Source: Sodiomyces alkalinus F11
Lineage: Eukaryota > Ascomycota > Sordariomycetes > Glomerellales > Plectosphaerellaceae
Length of the DNA stretch: 64,000 bases
Reading direction: 5' to 3'
Assembly: GCF_003711515.1 (NCBI RefSeq)
Contig: NW_021167081.1
Coordinates: 1,629,568-1,693,567 of the forward strand
Position numbers and translations under genes: made by a program. How positions within the stretch are numbered: the first letter of the stretch is position 1; each line of letters opens with the position of its first letter. This document shows, piece by piece, positions 46,267 to 57,730 of the stretch. Under the pieces are notes generated by a model. The model saw only the letters and a list, made by a program, of their open reading frames with translations, ran no database searches and had not been told where the DNA came from.

Positions 46267-49200
46267 ATGGCGAACCTTTACTTCACCCACTCGAGCGCGC
46301 CGCTCAAGACGATCGAGGAGATTCAGTTCGGTCTGATGTCTCCTGAGCAGATCAAGAGCATGAGCGTCGCCCACATCATCTACCCCGAGACCATGGACGA
46401 GACGCGTACCAAGCCTCGGGACGGTGGTCTCAACGATCCTCTTCTAGGCTCCATCGATCGTCAATTCAAGTGCAAGACCTGCACCCAGGCGATGGGCGAG
46501 TGCCCCGGCCACTTTGGCCACATCGAGCTCGCAAAGCCCGTGTACCATCCAGGATTCATCAAGAAGGTCAAGAAGGTTCTGGAGATCGTCTGCCATAACT
46601 GCAGCAAAGTGTTGGCTGATAGAGTTAGTCTGCTCTATTTACGCGACGCCTGCCTATCTTGACTTGTCCTTGCTAACCCTGTCCACGCAGAGCGATCCTG
46701 AATTCCTTCAGGCCGTGAACACCAGAGACCCCAAGCTCCGCTTCAACCGGGTCTGGAACATTTGTAAGAAGAAGTCGAGGTGCGAGAATGAAGTCAAGGA
46801 AGAGAAGGATGACGCCTTCAACGATATTCCCGAACTCAAGCGGCCCGCGCCCATCAACCACGGTGGCTGTGGCAATCTCGTTCCCGCTGTGCGGCACAAA
46901 GCCCTTTCCTTGACCGCCAAAATCGAGTCGAGAAAAGAGGATGGCGAACTGGAGAAGAAGGAGACTCCCATCACGCCGGAGATGGCCCACAACATCCTGC
47001 GCCGCATTTCGGACGACGATCTCAGAGACATGGGTCTTAACCTCGACTATGCCCGCCCCGAGTGGATGATCGTCACCGTTCTCCCCGTCCCGCCACCCCC
47101 TGTCCGTCCGAGTATCTCCATGGACGGCACCGGCCAAGGCATGAGAAATGAAGATGATTTGACCTACAAGCTCGGCGATATCATTCGCGCCAATGGCAAT
47201 GTCAAGCAGGCCATTCGCGAAGGGTCCCCCGCCCACATCGCAAGGGATTTCGAGCAACTGCTGCAGTACCACGTCGCCACCTACATGGACAACGATATCG
47301 CTGGCCAGCCTCGTGCGCTGCAGAAGAGTGGCCGTCCAGTGAAGGCAATCAGGGCACGCTTGAAGGGCAAGGAGGGCCGCCTGCGAGGCAACTTGATGGG
47401 GAAACGTGTCGACTTTTCGGCCCGTACCGTCATCACGGGTGATGCGAACCTGTCTCTGGACGAAGTGGGCGTTCCCAAGTCGATCGCTAGGACACTGACG
47501 TACCCGGAGACGGTTACTCCGTACAACATCGGCAAGCTCCACGAGCTCGTCATGAACGGGCCGAACGAGCACCCTGGTGCCAAGTACGTCATTCGCACCG
47601 ACGGCACCCGTATTGATCTCCGTCACCACCGTCGTGCTGGCCAGATCTCGCTCGAGTATGGCTGGAAGGTGGAGCGGCACCTGATGACCGGCGATTACAT
47701 TATTTTCAACCGCCAGCCGTCGCTTCACAAGGAATCCATGATGGGTCACCGTGTCCGCGTCATGCCCTACTCGACCTTCCGTCTCAACCTGTCCGTCACG
47801 TCTCCATACAACGCCGACTTTGACGGTGACGAGATGAACCTGCACGTCCCGCAGAGCGAGGAGACGCGTGCCGAGATCAAGGAACTCTGCATGGTTCCCA
47901 TCAACATCGTCTCGCCCCAGAGAAACGGCCCGCTCATGGGTATTGTGCAAGACACCCTCGCCGGTGCCTACAAGCTGTGCCGCCGTGACGTGTTCCTCGC
48001 GAAAGAGGAAGTCATGAACATCATGCTCTGGGTTCCGAACTGGAACGGCATCGTCCCTACGCCGGCCATCCTGCGGCCTGTCCCACGATGGACGGGCAAG
48101 CAAATCATAAGCATGGTCATCCCCACCATTGTCAGTCTGCACAACATGCCCGACTCGAAGGAGGACAACCCGCTTAAGGACGAAGGTCTCCTCATCCAGT
48201 CCGGCCAGGTCCTGTATGGCCTTCTTTCCAAGAAGAACATCGGCGCCACCAGCGGTGGCCTGGTTCACATCATCTACAACGAGCATGGCCCGGAGGCTGC
48301 GATGAAGTTTCTCAACGGCGTGCAGCAAGTCGTCAACTACTGGCTACTTCACAATGGCTTCAGCATCGGCATCGGAGACACCATCCCCGATACTGATACC
48401 ATCGAGAAGGTACAGGCTCACATTGACGAGCAAAAGGCGGAGGTCGCCCGACTCACCCACATGGCCACCAACAACGAGCTGGAGCCCTCGCCCGGAATGA
48501 ACATTCGAGAGACCTTCGAGAGCAAGGTTTCGAGAGCTCTGAATACCGCCCGTGACAAGGCGGGTACGACGACGCAGAAGGGCCTGAAGGATCTGAACAA
48601 CGCCGTCACCATGGCGTCTTCTGGGTCCAAGGGTTCTTCCATCAACATTTCCCAGATGAGCGCCCTGGTCGGCCAGCAGATTGTCGAGGGCAAGCGTATC
48701 CCCTTCGGCTTCAAGTACCGCACCCTACCTCACTTCACCAAGGACGACTACTCTCCGGAAGCGCGTGGCTTCGTTGAGAACTCGTATCTCCGTGGCCTCA
48801 CACCGTCCGAGTTCTTCTTCCACGCCATGGCGGGTAGAGAAGGTCTCATTGACACGGCTGTCAAGACGGCCGAGACGGGTTACATCCAGCGCCGTCTTGT
48901 CAAGGCCCTGGAAGATGTGAGCGTGAAGTACGACGGCACCGTGCGGAACTCTCTGGGCGATGTCATTCAGTTCCTCTACGGCGAGGACGGTCTCGATGCT
49001 ATGTGCATCGAGAAGCAGCGCATGGACTTCATCACCGTGTCAACGAAGAAGTTCGACCAGCGCTACCGCCTCGACGTGATGGATCATAACCGCCCCGGGG
49101 AGCTTGACTGGCTCGAGTACGGGAACGAGCTTGTTGGAGACATTGAAGTGCAGCACCTCCTTGATCAGGAATACGAGGCGCTGCAGGCCGACCGCAAGCT

Positions 49201-51756
49201 CATCCGTGAGATCAATGCTCGTAGGAAAGACGAGGAGATGACGCAGTTGCCGCTCAATATCATCCGGCTCATCGAGACGGCGAAGCGGTTGTTCAATGTC
49301 GAGGACTTCCAGCGCAGCGACTTGACGCCTCAGGACGTCGTCCCAGCCGTTCAGGCGATGCTCGACAGGATGACCATCGTCCGAGGCAACGATCCCTTCT
49401 CCCGCGCAGCCGATTACGACGCGACCATTCTGGCCAAGGCGCATTTCCGGTCTCGGCTCGCTTTCAAGCGCATTGCGTGCGGCCAGCGCCTGAACAAGCT
49501 GGCCTTCAACCACGTCCTCGGCGAGCTCGAGGGACGCTGGGCCAAGTCGTTTGTCAGCCCCGGAGAGATGGTGGGCGTGTTGGCTGCCCAGTCCATTGGC
49601 GAACCTGCCACGCAGATGACCCTTAATACTTTCCACTTTGCCGGTGTCTCTTCCAAGAACGTCACTCTGGGTGTCCCGCGTCTCAAGGAGATTCTCAACT
49701 TGGCGCAGAACATCAAGACCCCGTCCATGGTCGTCTACCTAGAGGAGGGCAACGCGACGCAGGAGGCTGCCAAGAAGCTCCGCAGCACCGTCGAGCACAC
49801 CACGCTGCGCTCGGTGACGGCGATGACGGAGATTTACTACGATCCCGACTTGCGCAGCACCGTCATCCCCGCCGATCTCGACATGGTGGAGTCGTACTGG
49901 GCCATTCCCGACGACTCGCACGATACCGTCGACATCCAGAACCGCTGGCTGCTGCGCATCACGCTCGACCGGCAGAAGCTGCTGGACAAGGAGTTGACGG
50001 TCGAAGACGTGGCTGCGCGTATCAAGGCAGACTACCCGAATGACTGCCACCTCATTTTCAGCGACAACAACGCAGACGAGCAAGTCATTCGCATCCGCAC
50101 GCTTAAGCATGACAAGGACGCCGAGGAGGATGGCAAGATAGAAGATGATGTTCTCCTCAAGACGTTCGAGAACCACCTCCTGGACACCCTGACGCTTCGC
50201 GGTGTTCCGGGCATCGAGAGGGCCTTCCTGAACAAGGATACCAAGCTCATCGAGACGCCGGACGGGGCTCTGCTGGCGGCCAAGGCCGACGAGCGCTGCC
50301 AGGAGTGGTACCTCGATACCTCCGGCACTGCCCTTGCGTCGGTCCTGACGGTGGAGGGCGTGGACGCCAAGCGGACGTATACCAATCATCTGTGGCAGAT
50401 TGTTGAGGTGTTCGGCATCGAGGCTGCCCGGGCTGCGCTGGTCAGAGAGCTGACGCAGGTCCTGGCCTTCGACGGTAGCTATGTCAACCATCGGCATTTG
50501 GCGCTTCTCGTCGATGTCATGACGAACCGGGGCACCATTTCCGCCGTCACGCGTCACGGCATCAATCGCGCCGACACTGGTGCGCTGATGCGCTGCTCGT
50601 TCGAGGAGACGGTCGAAATCTTGCTGGAAGCTGCGGCTGTTGGCGAGCTCGACGACTGCCGCGGCATCTCGGAGAACATCATGCTGGGCCAGATGGCGCC
50701 CATGGGCACGGGTCACTTTGACGTCCTGCTTGATCCCAAGATGCTCGAGACTGTCATCAGCGACAACTCGCGCATGGGTCTGATGCCGGGCATGCCGGTT
50801 AAGGGCGGCGATGCCGGTGGTGCAGCGACTCCCTACGACACGGGCTCTCCCATGGCGGATTCGGGCTACCTCTCCCTCGGCTCGCCGTCGTCCAGCGGAG
50901 GCAACTTCTCCCCCATTGTGGGCGCGGGTTCGGACGAGAACGTTGGCTTCGGGACCGAATACGGCGGTGCGGGCTTTGGCGGCTTCGGCGCTGCTAGCCC
51001 GGGTCACCGTCCGACCAGCCCGTTCACGACGTCGCCCACGTCGCCGTTCAGCAGCTTCGCGGGAGGCTACTCGCCGTCGTCGCCCAACATGGGGTACTCT
51101 CCCACGTCCCCTCTCATCGATGGGGCGGGCGGCCGCTACGCCACGTCTCCTCAGTTCAGCCCGTCGTCACCGTCGTTCTCCCCGACGTCGCCGATCCACC
51201 GGCCTACGAGCCCTGCGAGCCCCAACTACAGCCCGACTTCGCCGAGCTACTCCCCGACGTCTCCGACGTCGCCCAGGCACTACTCGCCCACGTCGCCGGC
51301 GCAGTTCAACTCGCCGACGTCGCCGAGCTACTCTCCGGCCAGTCCGAGCTACAGCCCGACGTCTCCCAATCTCCATGGTGCTGGGCCTACCTCGCCGTCG
51401 TACTCGCCCGCATCGCCGTCGTGGTCTCCCACGTCTCCCGAGCACTCGTACTCCCCGACGAGTCCCAGTTTCCAGAGGCCGGCCATGCAGCAGTCGCCGA
51501 CGAGTCCCAGCTACTCCCCAACAGTACGTCGTCCTTGAAAGCCTAGGTTTCTCTTTTTTTCTTCTTCTAACAGTCAAAACAGTCTCCGTCCTTCTCTCCC
51601 AGGACCCCGGGTCCCTCGGGCTCCGCTAATCAATAGTGAGTCCTATCCGAAGCCTTTGTCGTCCGCTATGCTACTCATCTCGGCTCCTGGTTGTCGATGC
51701 TAACTGCCGATTCTTTTTACCCTTTCAGTTCTCCTAATTCTCCTACCAACGACTGA
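46267..51756 (+). CDS. RPB1: RNA polymerase II largest subunit RPB1
   Basis: Four exons (46267-46623, 46691-51523, 51583-51635, 51729-51756) give 1756 aa. It is the catalytic subunit of nuclear RNA polymerase II. The start [20 protein letters not shown] is followed by the zinc-binding clamp core ([17 protein letters not shown]), then the active-site loop [10 protein letters not shown] at 493-502 with Asp495, Asp497 and Asp499 holding the catalytic Mg. [10 protein letters not shown]... and [19 protein letters not shown] belong to the bridge helix/trigger loop region. The C-terminal domain starts near residue 1578 and has roughly two dozen degenerate YSPTSPS heptads. Introns 46624-46690, 51524-51582 and 51636-51728 are GT-AG; the last two interrupt the CTD end. 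The final exons add [17 protein letters not shown] and then YSPNSPTND. Stopping at the TAG just after SANQ would be the unspliced reading. Confidence 0.97.
51067..51523 (+). repeat. RPB1 CTD heptad-repeat coding region
   Basis: Tandem 21-bp units encode variants of Y-S-P-T-S-P-S, many spaced by inserts such as HRPTSPASP and [11 protein letters not shown]. Most heptads deviate from consensus at position 1, 4 or 7, as is usual for filamentous ascomycetes. Confidence 0.9.
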
Positions 51757-54745
51757 GATGAATGATGGAGCTTTTATGCCCCGCCATGACTCTTAATCAT
51801 ACCCCTTGCATTGGACACAGGTTGTCATTTTCATTCTCTTTGACTGCGCTTTTGAGTTTTTGCGCAACAGCAGAAGGGGTAAAAGGAGGGCATTGTTCTG
51901 CTTTTCGCTTTTATTCCCCCCCCCCTTTCAGACCTTTGCATCATAGAGCTACTTGTCTGTTTTCGGGCCCCCCCGACGAAACCTGCTTCACGTTATACAT
52001 ACCACCGCCGCCATTCCCCCGAAGAACCAGAACACCAAAAGACCGAAAAAAGAAAAAAAGAAAAAAAGAAAAAATTGAATGAACAACCCAGGGGGGAAAG
52101 ACACATGATTTGTTCTGTATAAAGCTGGACTGTACTATATCTTTTTCCAAGTCCTCCACCAGGCGCCGTCGAGGATAGGGACGGGGTGGAGGCGCATACC
52201 AGGCGAGCAAAGACGGACATGCGAAACCACACAGCCGGTTGGGGGGCGGGGGGCGGGGGGTTCAAGTTTGCTATTTGTTGCTGCCGCTGCCTCTTGATGT
52301 GGAATAACTTGAGCATGATCTGAAGAGGGGACGGAGGGAGGAAGAGGAATGAACGTAGTAGCATGGACCGATCGGTGGACAGAAATAACACTTTGGGGAC
52401 CTTTGCTCAAGCCGACTCCTCGCATATATCCCTTGGCCGTTTCGGTAGTGCAGGAAAACAAACACAAGAACAGGACGGGAAAGCTTTTTTAGGGAGATGA
52501 TGCCCCCGCTCTCGGATTGCCCTACAGGGGAGGAAGATATCTTTGGGTTCTGTTACCTGTGGGCAGCAGCGGGAGGACTGGTAGAGAATCTCACACACAT
52601 GTGTTTTGTGTTCTGTGTCTGTCCTGTTTTCCTCCCCTGATGGTGTGTCTAATAGTAGTATATCTCCGCTTCTATGAAACGCCCTCTCGTCGCGTCTCTT
52701 GTCTTCTACTCTATTTCAAACCCCCAATATAACCATTCTGTTCCCCTTACTGATACGATCCGTCTCTACATTCCCTACCGTTGCCTTTGCCTTGGCCTAC
52801 ATTGCGAAGCTTCGCATGAAGTACCGTGAGACGGATAGGTACTTGACCTGCTAACAGAGGGGGAGCAAAGCAAAGCAAAGGAAAGCAAACGCCCTTCCAT
52901 GATTCCAAATATGGGACCAAGAGTCATCGTTCTACAAATGGAAAGCTAAGGTCCGCAGTGGCTATTTTTTCGGGAGAATAGGTAAGAGCAGTGAAACACT
53001 CCTCCATGACGCTGAGACCAAGACCATCCATTAGGAGTTTGCGTGTTACATGGATGATGGGACCCTTGCTGCCGCCGGGGGGGGGAGGGGAAGAGGGTGA
53101 GCTGTGCGCCCGGGATTGGAACTTAACAGTGCCTACATACATGTCTACATGCGGCCGAGCAAAGACGTGCAGTGCAGTATGCCATTCTGCAATCCGCCGG
53201 TCGTTCCCGCCTCCAAGCGGGCGATCGAAATGCTCGCTGTCGAGTTCGGCATCTGGGCTGTCTCTCCTATTTCGTCGTCGGGAGGATCTTCCCACCCATA
53301 TATGATGATACATACTTATTTCTCTCTTCCTCCTTGTTTCACCCCCGCCTTCCTCCTTCTCCCTATTCCTGGCATATTTCGGGCATCCCGTGGAAGGGCA
53401 GACTGCCAGCAAGGTAAGCTGAAAATAAGCTGGAAGAGCTCTAGGTCGTTGCCGACAAAAAAAGTATCTGCCGGCCTGCTGCGGATCTGCATCCAGTCGG
53501 GTAGGGCAGTGTGCATGCAGGGTGTGGGCTCGGGTAAGGGACGGCTGACCAGTGACGGTGCCATGGTGGGAACGAGGTGGGAACGAGGTGGTGGGATCGA
53601 TCTATTCTCCCACGAGCAAGGAGTCGTCCAAGTACATACGTAAAGAGTAAGGAGTAAGAGTAAAGCCCAAGTATGACAACTCGAGGCAGATTCTTTTGGT
53701 AGAATGTTATGTTGGGGGCGGCCCTTAACGGCGGCCAACTTGGAGTTGCCTTGGCAAAGAGGCTGAAGGGTTCCAGGCCGTCCCAAAAGTCGGCTGAACG
53801 TCTCATCACCAAGGTTGTTTCGTCTCCGCCAAAGTGGACATCTTATCTTAGATGTGTCCTCATATGATATGATGGGTTGACGTTGAAAGAAGGGCAGAAA
53901 GCGGGGAGCAAATGTGTGGGAGTAAGTGGATGGGTCGCAAGGGTGGAAAGGGGGGGAAAGGGGGGCAAGGGGGGCAAGGAGGAGGGAGGGTTGCAATGCC
54001 GGGGTGGGACGGGCGGGAACGGGGAGTGGCAGCGGCAGTCTCTCGCGGGCGTTGTCGCCTAACGTCGGTGTCGTTGTTTCGGTCGTACGAACAAGCGAAC
54101 AAAGTTCAGTAAACTGGCCGGCCCCCAATGGTGATGGGACGCGCGCTAGCCCACTTCTCCCCCCCCGCCAACGAGGCGTCAAACATCTCTAACATAGCTC
54201 GTGATCTTGACGAGGAGAAAAGAGGATGGTGCACATCCGCCGTAGCCGACTATGGTTGCCCTCCCTTCCAAGAAGTCCGGCCAAAATGGGGAGGACTGGG
54301 GCGCGGCATCGCGCGTCCTTTTCTGCAGGAAATGTACCAAATGCGACGTCTGTGTGGGACTCTAGGCCAGCACTGACCGGGGTCGCCTCAAGCTGATTGG
54401 TGCGCTGGATTCTGTTAGCCGCCGGGGGCGGGAATTAAATAAAAAAAAAAGAAACAAAAAAAAAAAGCGGGTGCGAGGATCAGAGGAGACGGAGACGGTG
54501 GAATGGTGAGGTGAGGTGAGGTGCTGAGGTGGCTATGTATGTCCTGCATATGCAGCAGTAGATCAGGCACGGGACAAGAAATGTGCGATGATGTGTCCGT
54601 GTCCTCAGAAGAGACGCTCTGCCAGGCGGGATGGCCCATAGCCCCCGGAAATGAAGTACGAATATCCGTACCGAGGGGCCACAACCCCAAAAGGTAGTGC
54701 CTGTCTGCGTCACCGACTCGTGCGTGATCGATGGCCGTGCCGCGT

Positions 54746-54804
54746 GATGATGATTATGATGATGGTGGTGGCGGCGGTGGTGATGGTGATGGTGATGGTG
54801 ATAG
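54746..54804. repeat. GATGGT-type minisatellite
   Basis: Imperfect tandem GATGAT/GATGGT units on the plus strand. Confidence 0.85.
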
Positions 54805-56600
54805 CGTTGATAGTGGTGAACGCCAAACCTGATTTGAGAAACTGCTTTCCTGGTCGCCTGCTAATCAATACCAAATGCCCCCCCAGGGAGGAAAGGCCAA
54901 GAGGAGAAAACGAAGCAAGGAATCGATCAGATATCACTTCCAGTCGAGGGGCGGGATCTTCCCCCCTTCTCTGTTTCTCTTAGACGCCGTTGGCTGGCTC
55001 CCCCATCTCGGCTGAGAGAAAGTGAGTACATGTATGGGCGTGACCCTGGCGGGTTGATGTCTTGCTATACCCATATGTGTGCGTGGCTGAGGACCGCATA
55101 AGGCAGTCCAAGGACGACTCCAGGTCACTGTGCCTTGGACACCGCATTCCAAAAGGAAGCTACAACAGTGCCGCACGCGGACACAGCTCGCCAGACACAA
55201 GGTTACATACCTCCTGTGCCATCGCCGTAGCACTTGTTCATGCGCTCTCCCGTCTGCAGGGCACCGTTGGGAGATGCCATCGTACATCCAGAGCTGTTGT
55301 TTCAGTGAGGTGGGTGCCCTTGGGGGAATACTGCCCCGGACACCAGCCCTCGCTGCTCGCCAGATGCAATCGAAAGTCCCACACAACGGTAGCAGGACAA
55401 CATCGTGCCGCGGGGGTGTAACAACAACCAACCGTAGTGGCTGTCATCACAACCTCCCGTCCTTCTACCGGCCCCCAAACTCGGATACGTGCATTGACAC
55501 ATTCACAAACTTGCAAAAAGCATGCGTGACATGCGTGCCATGCGTGGGTGGTGGAGACCTCCTAGCCGACGTGACATTTTTCTGGGTTGAAATCGGCGCA
55601 AAACCTGCAGAGAGACGGACGGGCGATACATCTCAGTCTCCCGCCTTTGGATCCTTCGGCTGCTGAGTGTTTGGTCTCTTCATGTCCATCGGTTTAGGCC
55701 GCAGAAGGTGAAGAAAGAGAAGACGGAATGTGCCGTTCTGGTGTCCCAGGCTCTTGGGCCCGAGATTGCTTCCATAATCTCCCCTTTTTCTTTTTTTCTT
55801 TCCCGGCAAGGGTAGAGCAACAAAAAAAAAAAAAAAAAGACAAAAGAGGAGAAGAAGAAAAAGGCCGGCCCAGGGCACCCAACTGGCCAGGCGTCTTACC
55901 AGGCTTCTCTGCTTGCTTGCTGCAGAAAATCCTCGCCGCAGCGTCTTATCACATGACGAGACTGCAATGCGCGTGTAGTATCCACAGCCTCCCCAGGGGT
56001 TTTTTGTTCCCCTTGCCTCCAGCGAAAATGTTGTTCTGTGGCGATAACAGGGAGATCTGAGGTGCCGAAGCCTAGTGACGTTAACGAGCTGGGTGAAATG
56101 AGAAGAGAGGAGAGGGAAGAAAAAAAGAAACGAAAACCCCCCCCCCCCCACAGGAGAATACAAGACAGAATTTTTTTTTTGAAAAAAGGTCTAGAAATGG
56201 GAAACCCCGAGAGAGAAAAGGGAAAAGGGGGAGCCACCGAAAATCCATCTGCTATCTGTGTCATTTTCTCCCTCCAACCTATCAGGCCAAGACACCCCTG
56301 ACATCCCTGTTCTCCCATGTTGGGTGTAGACTCTTTGTTGGTTATGAGCTTTTTTTTTTCTTCCGGCAGACCACTGCGTCGACGGACCGTTCCCGTGTCT
56401 TTTATGCTGCGTTACCTCGATGGCCCTCCCATGTTTCTAAATGCTCCGAGACGTCCGACAACTTGACAAGATTGTCAAACAGGTTGTCTCTTCCCGCTGG
56501 TGCCGATCCTGTCGACTAGGAATGTCGTGTTTGCCCTCCCTCCTGTCCTCACCACAGTGCCGGATCCCATCCCTCGGCGCGTCAGCGCTCCTATCGCCGC

Positions 56601-56622
56601 TTTTTTTTTTTTTTTTTTTTTT
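56601..56622. repeat. 22-T homopolymer
   Basis: An unbroken T run on the plus strand in the gene-poor region; length may be unreliable. Confidence 0.9.
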
Positions 56623-57309
56623 GCATGTCTCTCTCCGTATTCATGCCGTACCCATCATGTTGCCTCCCGCCTGTCAAACTGCCTTACATGTCTCCCGTTG
56701 TCTGGAAACCCCGAAACATTCGAACTGGTTTCGGTCGTCCATCTCGGCCTGGACGAGTCAAAGTGTTGAGATGAGTTAAAATGTCTTGATTCTTCCACCA
56801 AACGCATGTCTATCGACAACCAACGCGAGACCAACCATAAAAAAAGAGGAAAAGCAAAAAAGAGTGCCACCCACCGCTTCCTAGCCTATTGGCGGTTCCG
56901 AACGAGCCCCAACGTGCTTTGTACCGCGATGTTTGAGCACAGAAGAAAAAAAGAAAAAGAAAAGGGCAAAAAGGAAAAGGAAAAGGAAAAATACCAAAAA
57001 AAGAAAACATCCAACCACCCTAAATAGACCATACCCCATTCCCTCCCACCTTCCATGACCGTCTACCCCCACCTGTTTGATCCATTAAAGCGTGCTCCTA
57101 CGGATAAACAGACGACGTCGACGGGTTTCTTCGTATCATGGGATTTTGACCCCGACCCACGAACTCCCAAGCGTAGGATTGGCCCCCGACAGTTTCCCGA
57201 TGCCGACTGCAGACTGCTTGAACTGGCCACGGGAGTGACCTTTGGAATGCCGGCGAGTGACCTCGAGATATGAAAGGGCGGCACCAGACGGACGGCAGCC
57301 AAGCTAGGA

Positions 57310-57513
57310 TCAACGGCCGGCCCGTTGGCATTCGGGGCAGAAGCCGTCCTGGTAGTTCACGCTCTCAGTGTAATTCGGGCATGCCTGTACCGTCTCGTTC
57401 GATTGCTTCGCCCTCGCGCTTGCGCTCCTAAAATATGCGCAGGGAATTTCGTAGGGAGGATACATGCTGGACTGGTGCGAGCACTTGAACGTGGTGAAGA
57501 TCTTGGAGCACAT
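57310..57513 (-). CDS. small Cys-rich hypothetical protein
   Basis: One exon, 67 aa, ATG at 57513. I do not recognise a characterised family, but the frame looks real: Cys at 2, 11, 25, 45, 59 and 62, with a C-x-H at 11-13 and a final C-x2-C (CPEC), a pattern that could bind one zinc. It begins MCSKIFTTFKCSH and ends CPECQRAGR. Small fungal proteins of the form MC-x-K-I-x-T-x-x-x-C-x-H with a C-terminal CPxC exist as uncharacterised hypotheticals (from memory, unchecked). It has no signal peptide. On its own strand it is preceded by a TC run and then an AC repeat about 115-215 bp before the ATG, and by CT-rich sequence further up, which looks like a fungal promoter. It is the only coding call in a 12-kb gene-poor stretch. 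Confidence 0.5.
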   Translation of the reverse strand: MCSKIFTTFKCSHQSSMYPPYEIPCAYFRSASARAKQSNETVQACPNYTESVNYQDGFCPECQRAGR

Positions 57514-57627
57514 CTTGGCTTAGTGACGTGCAAGGCCGTGTACGTCTCACGATTCGTTCTCGACTTGAATGGCTCCACTCGGCTTCGACGAGAGGACTTG
57601 CGGCTTCGAGGCTAAAGACGGAAGTAA

Positions 57628-57656
57628 GGTGTATGTGTATGTGTATGTGTGTATGT

Positions 57657-57701
<45 letters not shown>

Positions 57702-57730
57702 GGGAGAGGGAGAGAGAGAGAGAAAGAGAG
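57628..57730. repeat. compound GT/GA microsatellite
   Basis: GT units with interspersed AT (57628-57698) are followed by GA units (57704-57730). On the minus strand this is TC then AC, upstream of the small Cys-rich ORF. Confidence 0.95.

Larger units (their letters stand above)
51757..57309. other. 5.6-kb gene-poor stretch after RPB1
   Basis: The first few hundred bases are RPB1 3' UTR and terminator. The rest shows only low-complexity or motif-free frames, the largest 288 codons (53316-54182, minus), which reads as Pro/Leu/Arg-rich filler. There are many homopolymer and simple-repeat tracts: purine/G tracts at 53938-53990, GATGGT units at 54746-54804, an A run at 55822-55838 and a 22-T run at 56601-56622. 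I see no intron-joined gene, transposon or RNA gene. Confidence 0.5.

Noticed and set aside
46673..48328. 551-codon minus-strand frame
   Set aside because: Antisense shadow of RPB1, a result of strong codon bias.
49739..51007. 422-codon minus-strand frame
   Set aside because: Antisense shadow of RPB1.
53316..54182. 288-codon minus-strand frame in the gene desert
   Set aside because: Pro/Leu/Arg-rich translation of G/C-rich simple sequence; no domain or homology recognised.
54746..54983. Met/Val-rich frame (MMIMMMVVAAVVMVM)
   Set aside because: It is the translation of the GATGGT repeat, not a membrane protein.
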